Shown here one piece after another: positions 23,610-35,312 of a DNA stretch of 64,000 nucleotides. Source of the DNA: Nymphaea colorata. Taxonomy: Eukaryota; Streptophyta; Magnoliopsida; Nymphaeales; Nymphaeaceae. The translations under genes and the position numbers were made by a program. The notes beneath the pieces are model-generated. The model did no database searches. It was not told the DNA's origin and saw only the letters and a list, made by a program, of their open reading frames with translations. Numbering within the stretch: position 1 is the stretch's first letter; every line of letters starts with the position of its first letter. The stretch is from assembly GCF_008831285.2 (NCBI RefSeq), contig NC_045144.1, positions 20,537,716-20,601,715 of the forward strand, read 5' to 3'.

Positions 23610-25046
23610 ATGGTCGTCCGTTTTGAGTTCCTCTGGTTTCTTTCATCTTCCTCGGCGTTCGCCTTCCATGGCCACCGTCACCATCTTCTCCACTTCGCCC
23701 GTCGCTTCGCTGCCCATTTCAATTCAACCTCCGGTGCGACCATCCACGGCCATGGACCTCCCCACTTCAAATCATCGACGCTCGGTGGCGTCGGAAAGAA
23801 GCTCAAGGGTCTCTGCGTCTCCGGGAGATTGGGAGAAGCGGTAAACATCCTGTGCTCGGAAGGCTTGGTCGCCGATGGGAGCCTCTATGCTTCGTTGCTT
23901 CAGGAGTGCGTGGACTTGAAGGACTTCAGGTCTGGGAGACGCGTACATGCTCATATGATGGTAGTTGGATTCACCCCCGATGAGTATTTGAGGACGAAGC
24001 TTCTGATTCTGTACAGTAAAAGCGGGGACTTGTTCACCGCGCACCAAATGTTCGACGGAATGCCTGACCGGAATTTGGTGGCGTGGAACTCTTTGATTTC
24101 CGGGTATGTTGAGAGCGGTCGACACGAAGAGGCTTTAGGACTTTATGCTGGCATGCGATCGCAGGGTGTAGCTCCGGATCAGTTCACATTCGCTTCTGTG
24201 ATAAAGGCCTGTGCTGCGTTGGCGAAGTTGGAGCAGGGAAGGCGGGTTCATGGCGGGCTGATCAAGCGTGGGATCAAGGGGAATGTCGTGGTGGGCAGCG
24301 CCCTTGTGGACATGTACTGCAAGTGCAGCAGCACTAGTGATGCTCGGCGAGCTTTCGACGGCAGCCGTGTGAGGAACGTGGTCACTTGGACTGCTCTTAT
24401 TGCAGGTTATGGGCAGCATGGTCACGTTGCCGAAGTCTTGCAGCTGTTTCATCAGATGATCAGTGAAGGCCTAAGGCCGAACCACGTTACGTTTTTGGCA
24501 GTTCTCTGTGCTTGTAGCCGTGCTGGGCTGGTGGCCGAGGCATGGAAATATTTCAATTTGATGGCTGCAGAGTATGGAATGAAGCCAAAGGCAGAGCACT
24601 GTGCTGCCATGGTTGATCTCATGGCACGCTCAGGCAAGCTTGATGAAGCTCATCAATTTGTTAAGTTTCTGCCATTTAAGCACCACTCAGTACTTTGGGG
24701 CACCCTTCTTGGTGCATCGAGCGTTCATGGGCACCTGCAACTTGCCACAGTTGCAGCGAATAGGTTCTTTGAGCTTGAGCCTGATAATGCGGGGAAATAT
24801 GTGGTGCTGTCAAATGTTTATGCTGCCCGTGGACTGTGGAGAAAGGTTGCAGAGGTGCGGGAAGTGATGAAGGAGAATGGGATAAAAAAGGAGCCTGCTT
24901 GTAGTTGGATTGAGGTTCAAAGAGAGGTTCATGCCTTTCTTGTTGGAGACAGATCGCACCCAAGAGCAGATGAAATATACAAAACAATCAAAAGAATTAC
25001 CATTCTCTTGAAGGATGCAGGTTATGTTCCTGATATAACTGCTTAA
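23610..25046 (+). CDS. PLS-class pentatricopeptide repeat protein, E type
   Basis: An intronless gene of 478 residues. The N-terminus is Arg/His/Ser/Phe-rich with few acids, consistent with mitochondrial or plastid import. PPR motifs run from about residue 60 on, for example SLLQECVDLKDFRSGRRVHA, then DLFTAHQMFDGMPDRNLVAW, then SALVDMYCKCSSTSDARRAF. A typical E domain near the C-terminus carries PACSWIEVQREVHAF and ends in YKTIKRITILLKDAGYVPD. There is no DYW domain. E-class members usually serve site-specific C-to-U editing of organelle transcripts, often with a partner supplying DYW activity. Overall it resembles Arabidopsis At4g16470, recalled, not searched. The start is the ATG at 23610; the frame is open a few codons further upstream. 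The gene begins about 120 bp after the thymidine kinase pseudogene, so its promoter or leader may lie in pseudogene-derived DNA. Confidence 0.9.
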   Translation: MVVRFEFLWFLSSSSAFAFHGHRHHLLHFARRFAAHFNSTSGATIHGHGPPHFKSSTLGGVGKKLKGLCVSGRLGEAVNILCSEGLVADGSLYASLLQECVDLKDFRSGRRVHAHMMVVGFTPDEYLRTKLLILYSKSGDLFTAHQMFDGMPDRNLVAWNSLISGYVESGRHEEALGLYAGMRSQGVAPDQFTFASVIKACAALAKLEQGRRVHGGLIKRGIKGNVVVGSALVDMYCKCSSTSDARRAFDGSRVRNVVTWTALIAGYGQHGHVAEVLQLFHQMISEGLRPNHVTFLAVLCACSRAGLVAEAWKYFNLMAAEYGMKPKAEHCAAMVDLMARSGKLDEAHQFVKFLPFKHHSVLWGTLLGASSVHGHLQLATVAANRFFELEPDNAGKYVVLSNVYAARGLWRKVAEVREVMKENGIKKEPACSWIEVQREVHAFLVGDRSHPRADEIYKTIKRITILLKDAGYVPDITA

Positions 25047-25084
25047 CTATGCTCTTGCTTGGGATCAGAGCTGCTGCCATGAAC

Positions 25085-25349
25085 ATTATGCATTAGAGAT
25101 TTCTCCTTTTCTTTTACTTGTGAGTTGTGATTTCTATTCCCTGTAGATGCAGAGTGTCATGAAGATTGAGTGTTTGACACACGCATGTGCACATGCGCAC
25201 ATGGGTTCCATTCATTTGATATTATGCATTAGAGATTTTTCCTTTTCTTGTGAGTTGTGATTTCTCTTCACTGTAGATGCAGAGTGTCATGAAGATGAGT
25301 GTTTGACACACGCATCTGCACATGCTCACATGGGTTCCATTCATTTGAT
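25085..25349. repeat. tandem duplication (about 130 bp x2) in the PPR 3' flank
   Basis: 25085-25220 and 25221-25349 are near-identical copies, both beginning ATTATGCATTAGAGATTT and ending TTCATTTGAT. They differ by a 5-base run and scattered substitutions. They lie about 40 bp after the stop codon, so probably in the 3' UTR. Confidence 0.9.
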
Positions 25350-27420
<2,071 letters not shown>

Positions 27421-27469
27421 AGGAGAATCAAGAAAGGAGGAGAGAGAGGGAGGGAAGCGGTTGTCCTCC

Positions 27470-27744
27470 TCTTTCCCTCCATCCTTTTCCCTCCCAAATT
27501 CCTTCCATTGATTAGAGCTCTAATTCTATTTCAGTAATTATTTTAGAGAGAGAGTGCCTGTCTTCATCTTCTTTCCCTCCAATCTCCGTTGCTTTCCCTC
27601 CCAAATTCCTTCCTCTAATACCAACTCTTCTACTTTAATGTTTTTTTCAAACACGATCTCTTCCTCATCTAAGCCGTCTTCTTCCTCTCTTCTTAATTGT
27701 TTCCCTCCATTTTCATTCCCCCATTTCCCTCCCAAATCGCTTCC
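27470..27744 (+). promoter_or_regulatory. three spaced pyrimidine-rich repeats upstream of thymidine kinase
   Basis: A block reading TTTCCCTCC followed by TTCCCTCCCAAATTCCTTCC recurs at about 27473-27506, 27570-27613 and 27701-27744 (last copy with ATCGC for ATTCC). All three precede the TK start codon at 27843. They probably lie in the promoter or 5' leader. Y-rich tracts are common around plant transcription starts. No role is shown. Confidence 0.5.
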
Positions 27745-27842
27745 TTCTTTCTCTTTTCAAGTTTCAACCACCTTCAAATCCCTTTTTGAATTTGAGTTTT
27801 CTCTGCTGTTCCCTTTTTTAGCTTAGCGGGAGGGGCGCCATT

Positions 27843-30800
27843 ATGAAAACCCTAACCCTCCCGCTCCCGGGCATTTCTTGCACCCACCACCTGTCTTCTG
27901 CCTTCCATAGAACTTCCCCTTCCTCCCTTCTCCGTCGTATCCTGTCTTCCTCCTCCTCCGCTGACATTCCTCTTCTGCGGATGTTTTCCGCGCGTTCCCT
28001 CACAGACCCTCTGTCATCTTCTTCCCTCAGGACCATGGTAGCCGCTTGCCGGTCTTCCGGTCTTTCTGGGGCGAAGGGCGTCGATGGTAGCCGCCCTTCC
28101 GAGCCCCTGGTGATGGGCATTCCCGGGGAGATCCACGTTATCATCGGCCCTATGTTCGCCGGGAAGACCACCGCCCTTCTCCGTCGGGTTCAGGCCGAGC
28201 GAGAGAGTGGAAGGTCTTTATTCTATATCTTTCTCTCATTTGCTTCCTTGTTCTCTTTGCTTGTTTGTTGGGTTGTGGGGTTGGTGGGTAGATGTGTGAC
28301 CTGCAAGAATGATGGAGAAGAGAGGGTAAGAAGAAAATTGGCTGTGCTTCCTCTGTTGTCAGCGGAATGTAATCTGGTTTTCAGTATAAGTGCGCCTCGT
28401 AGACGTTGGAATGGGTCTAACTGAATGGTCCAAGTTTGGTAATTTGGCTGTTTTTTCTTCTTTATTAACTGGATCGCCAGATAGAAACTGAATTTTCACG
28501 GGCAATTCTGTCGAGTTTCCTAGAAAAAGTCATAGCTTTATTCTACGGATTTGGTATATCTAAGGTGCTCTAATGTCGTGGGGAATAGTAGGAAGAGTGG
28601 TCAGCTGCATTTCGCTGTTTCGTCGAAATATCTCTTCTTCATTTGCTTACAATGGTGAAGGAAACTGTTGTTTATGTAATAACGGACTAAGCCTTAGCCT
28701 TTGGTTTAGGCCGATGGTCTCTTAGTTTTACTCTTAGCAACCCAAACTTCTTACAACACATTGAACATTCGAATTATTTGGGAAAGAATGGCGTATTTGC
28801 TTTATATGGAGCCTATCAATGAATGCATGTTATACCTGTCTGTTCAATTATTCTTTGTGGATAGCCACATTGATCCTTGCTGCTTAGTATAGGTGTATAA
28901 TGAACCATTAGTGGTATGACGTTGTTTATGTTCTTGATTAACATCCTTTTATAGTTTAACTAAAAAATTGCATCATGCGTGCTATTTGCTTTCTTTTTTG
29001 TATTCAAAGACTTCTCAAGTGAATTTCAATGTGAAAGGATTTCTTTGCCTGCCGTTTTATTGTATGAATTGCTGATGAAGTGCCGGTACCCAGCCTATGA
29101 AAATATGCTTGCTCATGTTTTTTTTTTTGAGCGCCTGTTTTGTTTTTTGCTTCTCAAACATTTTTGTACTGTATTATGATATTAATTTTCTGTTTAGCCT
29201 TGAGCTATCATCATTCTCCTGTGGTTCATGCGTTGTTGATGGCTCATATGCCTGTGCAGACAAGTGGCTTTGATAAAATCAGATAAAGATACCAGATATG
29301 CCAAAAGTTCTGTCGTGACACATGATGGTACTAAAATGTCTTGCTGGGCACTGCCAAACCTTTCAATGTTTAGAACCAAGATCGGTGCTGAGGCATATCA
29401 CAAGGTACACATGCTCAAAGAACTGTAATGTAGTCCCATTGACATGGTAGTGCATTTCATATTCGGTCTTTAGCAACCATGAATGACATGAAAGATCGTG
29501 TCTTGGCTTTGCTACACGGATTGAGTTCTATTATCCAGTGGGGTTACTCTACATAAATGTGACTGTGATATGGTGCATGACATGAGCATGTTTGCATCTG
29601 TGTGTTCGTGTGTTGTCTTATTTAATGTCAACCAAACATAGAAGATGTATATGCAAAACCATGCTTTTACTAAAGCACATGTAACAGATGGAAAATTTAG
29701 AAGCACATCTTACAGAATCTTGTATGAGGAAAATATATTTTGTAAACAAAAGACCTGCATCTGAGGCTTCATCTGTGAAGGGGAAGTGACCAACTAAATA
29801 TATGGTAAATTGACTCTATAAATGACCTTTCTATTAAATTTTTAAGTGCACCATATAGTATTAGTTGATAGTAGCATGTATGACCCATAATTTCTTCAAG
29901 TGCTGTATTAACTATTAACCTCTTTTTTTCTTTGTGACTTTGTCATGCAATAGCTGGATGTGATAGGCATTGATGAGGCACAATTCTTTGAAGACTTGTA
30001 CGATTTCTGTCAGATTGCTGCTGACCGTGATGGGAAGACTGTGATAGTTGCAGGTCTTGATGGTGATTATCTAAGGTAATTAGTAGTTCTTGTTGAGTTT
30101 TTATAGTTTGTGTAGTTGGTGTTTATAATGTTTTTTGAGTCCATGTATCTCATCAGAGTTTTGAGATCTAGTTTGGCATTTATGTTGTTTTTGAAATCTG
30201 TGTGTGAAGGTTTTCATTTCATATATGTTTGTTGATGTGTTTTAATATCTCTACTGTTCATCTTGCTTGAGTTTATATATGAAATGCAAAGAACCTTTAG
30301 TTTATATTATGAACTGCAAAGCGCCTCTAAACTTGAGACTTGAAGGTCCAAAAATCCCTTTCACATAACTCTATGCTTGGTTGATGAGGGTTTGAGTATG
30401 GAAGAAACTGGATCCTGGATTTTAGATCCCTTTTTTCGAGTAGCAGGTAGGTGAAAGCTTGATGCCTTGACCTGTTCCCCATTGGAGATCCTAGTTAAAT
30501 CAAACATCCTATTATTTTGAATGTTATCATTGTCTGTGACAAGAATAAAAGTGAAAATATGTTATAATCTGCTTTTGTATGACTGTCATTGTTATTAATG
30601 GTTGCTGTTGATCCAAGCACAAAGAGTCAAATAGCTGTATGTCTGTGCATGTGCTTAGGGAAAGGGAATCAAATGGTGACTTGATTCTTGCTTTATTTTT
30701 CTGTAAAATGTGACAAGCATGTTCTACTTATTTATTGATTTTAGAGTTGAATGGTGATATTTATTATCATTGACTAATGGTGCAGGGCCCTTACCCCCTT

Positions 30801-31582
30801 GGTAATAAACATTTCTTTTTTGGTTTCCTTTATCACATGAAGCCATTCGTCTACCTGTTTTACATATCCATGTGAATCTTACATAGATGAGAGCATGTAC
30901 TACATTAAATTGTTGGCCACTTGGAATGTCCGTCAGTGAGAATAAATGGTTTATGGTCCCTAGTGTTTGCTGCCACTGTCAAAATGAAGCTGTAATATTG
31001 GTTTGTGGGAAAAAACGTCTAAACCCTTGTGTGTTGAGGGACTAATCCATCCACAATTTGTACCATCTGACTGCTCGCTCAGATTTTAACTGTGCTTGCT
31101 ATTCTCCAGAAATAAGCCATCTTGGATTATGTTGCCATTTGCATCTGAACTGAAAGCCATCTTTTCTTTTGTCATGACATGATTCAATGTGATCCATGAA
31201 TGCCATTCGAGGACCTTTTCCCAAAAGAAGCAAATACCATAAAATGTTTGGCTTTCTTGGAACAATTTCACTTACTGACAGCTTTACTGTCCAATAAATA
31301 TTTGGCAGGAGAAGCTTTGGATCAGTGCTTGACATTGTACCTCTAGCAGACACTGTTACCAAGTTGAAGGCTCGCTGTGAGCTCTGTGGAAAACATGCCT
31401 CTTTCACCCTCAGGAAAAGCGGAGAGATGCAGACTGAACTGATTGGTGGCGCTGATGTTTACATGCCTGTCTGCAGGCAGCATTACGTGAATGGCCAAGT
31501 TGTTATTGAAGCAACTAGAACAATATTAGACTCTCAGCAGATTTGCAGCTCTTACATTGAAACTGCGCCTGTGCCTAGTTAG
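27843..31582 (+). CDS. thymidine kinase, organelle-targeted type
   Basis: Phosphorylates thymidine to dTMP with ATP in the pyrimidine salvage pathway. Four exons: 27843-28213, 29260-29404, 29954-30075 and 31309-31582 (stop included), joining in frame to 303 residues. Donors are GT and acceptors AG. The first donor (GTCTTT) is weak, but the junction restores [18 protein letters not shown] exactly. Residues 1 to about 90 are Ser/Arg-rich and look like a plastid or mitochondrial transit peptide. The enzyme proper starts near MGIPGEIHV. The P-loop is GPMFAGKT (102-109). The catalytic DEAQFF (179-184) supplies the conserved Glu180. The zinc ligands of the type II (TK1-like) fold are Cys236, Cys239, Cys268 and His271. 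It is longer than cytosolic TK because of the leader. In-frame downstream Met codons (residues 47, 65, 91) could give a shorter cytosolic form. A broken copy lies upstream at 21690-23490. Confidence 0.93.
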
Positions 31583-34560
31583 GAAGTCCGTATCTCAATT
31601 CCCTACTCTAATATAGTCTGTTCGTTTTCTCTGTTTTTTCTTTACCTCTTACCTCTTTTTATTCCCCCTCAAATCCTTCGGCAGTTGTTTTACCTCGGCT
31701 CTTGTCCGAACTGCTCGGTCAGGCCCTGCATCTAATCTATATGATGATGACTGCTGTATATCTATTAAAGATGGAACCTAGTAGCGTGCTTGTAACCATT
31801 TTGTATATGTAACCATGCCCACATGTTAAGGGATTTTAAGTTTCAAATCTTGGAACATTATCAGACCAACCTCGATCTTTGATCTCATCGGTTGAACTCT
31901 TGCATAAAGTGGGACGAATGGATTAACTAGAATCGAATGGGCATTTGGTGGACCGATTTAAGGCTGAATCGGCGGATTCCATTACAATTCTGTCGCTCGA
32001 CTCGGGATATAATTTTAATATTTTATTTAGTAACATATAAAACTTCAAAGCAAAGCATCCTTGCGGAGAAAATTGAGGCCACTTTTCCAAGGGAATCCTT
32101 TATCCTCAATACAGACTACACAGTTAAAAAAGGTTGTCTTTATCAGTTCAACTGCTAACAAACGAAATGCATTCAAATTTCTCCGTCCTTTTCTTTCCAA
32201 ATTCATGGTAAATGTCTGAGAACATACCTCAAAATTTTCTGATAACGAGCTAAATACTGTCAAAAAACTTAAAATTAAACTACACTTTCTGTATTGACTC
32301 AAAGTCAAAACGCCCTGTCATTATTTTAATCTGCGCAGCCAATAAAACAAGTTAATCAGTTGAAAATGACCAAAAAGACATTTATTTAAGTTATTCTCAG
32401 GATCGTTACTTTCTATTACTCTGATCAACTACGCTTGTACATCATTGTCATTTTTTTAAAAAAAATTGTTCTCTTTTTTCTAGAGATAAACTTTAATGGT
32501 TTTTCTGCAGGGACGGCTCCCTGAAAATTTCTCTAACCATTGTTGCCTACCCGTTGAATTGAATGTTCTTCAAAGCTAAGCAGCGACTTATTATTTGCTT
32601 AAAATCTTTGTTTTTTTTAAAATTTTTTCTTTAACTCTTATAGTCTGGAACTAAAGAATCATGATAAAAGTAGACACTCCACGGTTGGATGTAAAACTGA
32701 GGCCTGTAACAAAAAATGAAAAAAAGGAAAAATGAGAAATGAAGGATTCATATTTAAACTTACGGCCAAGAAGTGCAAATCCCCCTCCACAAGATCATAC
32801 TTTATTATTTATTTATTTATTTATCCTATGAATGTCTGTGCATTGCTGACTTGCGGGCTGCCCAATACCTTGAAAGGAATGTAGTGCTTTTGAGCTACAT
32901 TCAGTGTAAGAGATAAATAAACAAATAACGAAGAACGGGTGTATAAATTCAATATGGTTGGAAGTAAGTGAACAAACTTTAAATAGAATGTCTAACCGAA
33001 TGAAGTTTCAAGTTCAAAGATTATATAATAATAATATAACTTTGAAATAACATTTATACAAGTTTAAAAGTGAATAGGAAGTCCACGTTTTTGATGCCTT
33101 GCCGTTCAAGTTGCCAAGAAAAGAAGCTCTGCGGTCGAGATAAATGTGGACATGGGGACAACCTTCATCTATAATTCTGTACTTACTTTCTTGAAATATT
33201 CAAAACTCTTCTTTCATAGTTCTTTTGAATTTGATATCCTTTTGAATATCGTTCTTCTCTCACCTTTCCTTCATTTGGTAGTAATTGTGCTTCGAAGAAC
33301 TACCAAGTTACGCGGTTGTGCCTCTTCGGTTAACTACACAAGATTTATACACGCACACACACCTCTTCGGTTAACTACACAAGTTTTCTACACGCACACA
33401 CACATATGTACATATGCATGTGCATGTGCATTTCAATTAAAAAATAACTGTACTTTTATGTTTTTTAGTATTAATTTCAAGTAAACGTACTTAAATCTCT
33501 TTGAAAGCAGTGATAAAACCCTTTGCGCGTACCTCAAATTGTGCATTTATGGAGATGCACCCACTATGGATTTGCTTTAGATTTGCATTTTAATTAGTTA
33601 GAAGTAATAGCGCCTCTATGAAGCACCAAAAAAAGTATTCCATAAATATGTATCATAGATTCGACAAATTCATGAAATACTAGAAAGTAATGTTTCATGA
33701 ATCTACCTTAAAATTTATGACATATTCATGACATATTATGTCAGTGTTATTGTTGAAGAACACCCCATTAGAGTTAGACATTTGCTTGTTCTTGAGATGA
33801 CGGGCAGAAGTAAGGGGGTCGGCAGGGACGAAGGCCTCCCTTACTATTTTCAGAAAATAAAAAATTTACTTGTAAATTTTAAAAATTTTAGTTTGACACA
33901 TATAAAAAATTTGAAAATTTATATTTTGATTCCTACCTTCAGCGCCGCTTGAGATGCCAGAAATTATACGTTTCCTTCCGGCACCCTTAAGACGTGAAAC
34001 CAGAAGTCCTTATAACGAATGTGAAATGTATTTTAGTTTATCATGTTGATCTTCATTCATATGCATCTCGTTTAGCCATATGAATACCTATAACCAGTGG
34101 CAGATCCACAAAATTTAGCAGGGGGGGCATTATATGGTGATTGGTGAATCAATTTTGAGATCCTATAATAAAAGAAAGACTTGAGAAGCATCAATATGTA
34201 ACCAACTAAATTATGTGGGATCAACCAGTATGTAAATAAGCTAAATTTATTTGGCTCCCCAAACCCTGTAAGAAGACTCAATTCACTATCCCTGTAAGAA
34301 GACATAGGAAGTAGAAAACAAAATCCACTTTTGCTTTTCGTTAACTGCTTACAATTCAAAAGGACATGCGTAAAACAACTTCAAATAAAAGTTACGTGAC
34401 AACATTCTTTTCAACAGAAAATATTAACAACTGTTGATCCAACATAATCGGAAACAATTGAGGTCACTGCATGGAAATGCTTAGACATTGCAAAGCTCAT
34501 ATTTCACTTGGCAATGTATAACCGTTGATCTAAAATTCTTATTTATATGAGAGAGAGGGA
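31583..34560. other. intergenic, nothing supported
   Basis: The first part holds the TK 3' UTR. The rest is AT-rich without recognisable genes. It includes a 41-bp tandem repeat (33321-33402) and transposon-remnant-like GGCAG..GGGGGC words near 33800 and 34090. Confidence 0.5.
33321..33402. repeat. 41-bp tandem repeat, two copies
   Basis: A unit beginning CCTCTTCGGTTAACTACACA and ending in a CA-rich stretch is repeated at 33321-33361 and 33362-33402 with few differences. Confidence 0.9.
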
Positions 34561-34581
34561 GAGACAGAGAGGGAGAGAGAA

Positions 34582-34600
34582 TGTGTGTGTGTGTGTGTGT
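34582..34600. repeat. (GT)n microsatellite
   Basis: Short GT run following a GA-rich tract. Confidence 0.85.
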
Positions 34601-34733
34601 TAAGGAGCTGAAATAGCAGGAACACTGACTTCTACTGCTGGATTTCCTGCAAAATTTAAGGAGTCGGTTGACTATGAGTGTGTGGTCATGAACCACCTCC
34701 GACTCCATTGAATCAAGAATTGGTCTCAACTCG

Positions 34734-35148
34734 TCAGAATATGTTATTTAACCATAAATTAAGGACATGGCAGAAATCAAACGACGCCTTCTTGGTCAAG
34801 GTTTGTGGAGTAAGTGTGATGTTGACTTCCTCGTGCACTCTTGGGGCACTAGTTTTCTCGAATCGCCAAGTTGGTGTGCCAAACTGTTTGACAAAATGCT
34901 TCGTCGAGGAATCCAACGAACTTTCTGCTTATCTTTTCAGCCTGCTCAACAAGCTTTTTAAATTGGGTGCTTTCTGTATCCTCTGTTTCGTCCATCAGAT
35001 GAACTTTGTGCTGATCCATGGCAGGTTTACTGTAATCGATATCACTGAGCCCTTGTACACATGCGGCATGCTCCCACACTGGAATTCTCCTCAAAGTTGT
35101 TCCTCGTTGTAGTCTTTTTCTGCCCTTTGAAAGAAAAAAGTTGTTCAA
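34734..35148 (-). other. antisense open frames upstream of the NPH3 gene, not assigned
   Basis: Two overlapping open frames read away from the NPH3 gene (99 and 60 codons). The longer has an amphipathic stretch STQFKKLVEQAEKISRKFVG. I recognise no family and see no splice structure, so this may be chance or a gene relic. Confidence 0.2.
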
Positions 35149-35312
35149 TATTGTTTTTGTTCAAGTTCAGCTTAAACTAGCTTGCATATCAAGATAACCA
35201 TTTTGAGCTATTCGTTTGGAGGTTGTTGGTTTGTTCTTTGCCCTGAACATGAAGTTTCTTGCCATGACTGGTCCCCTATAGTTTCATATAATCACAGCAC
35301 TAGCTGAAACAA

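Noticed and set aside
27826..27840. GCGGGAGG as a possible E2F site in front of thymidine kinase
   Set aside because: It lacks the A/T-rich side of the E2F consensus; too weak to call.
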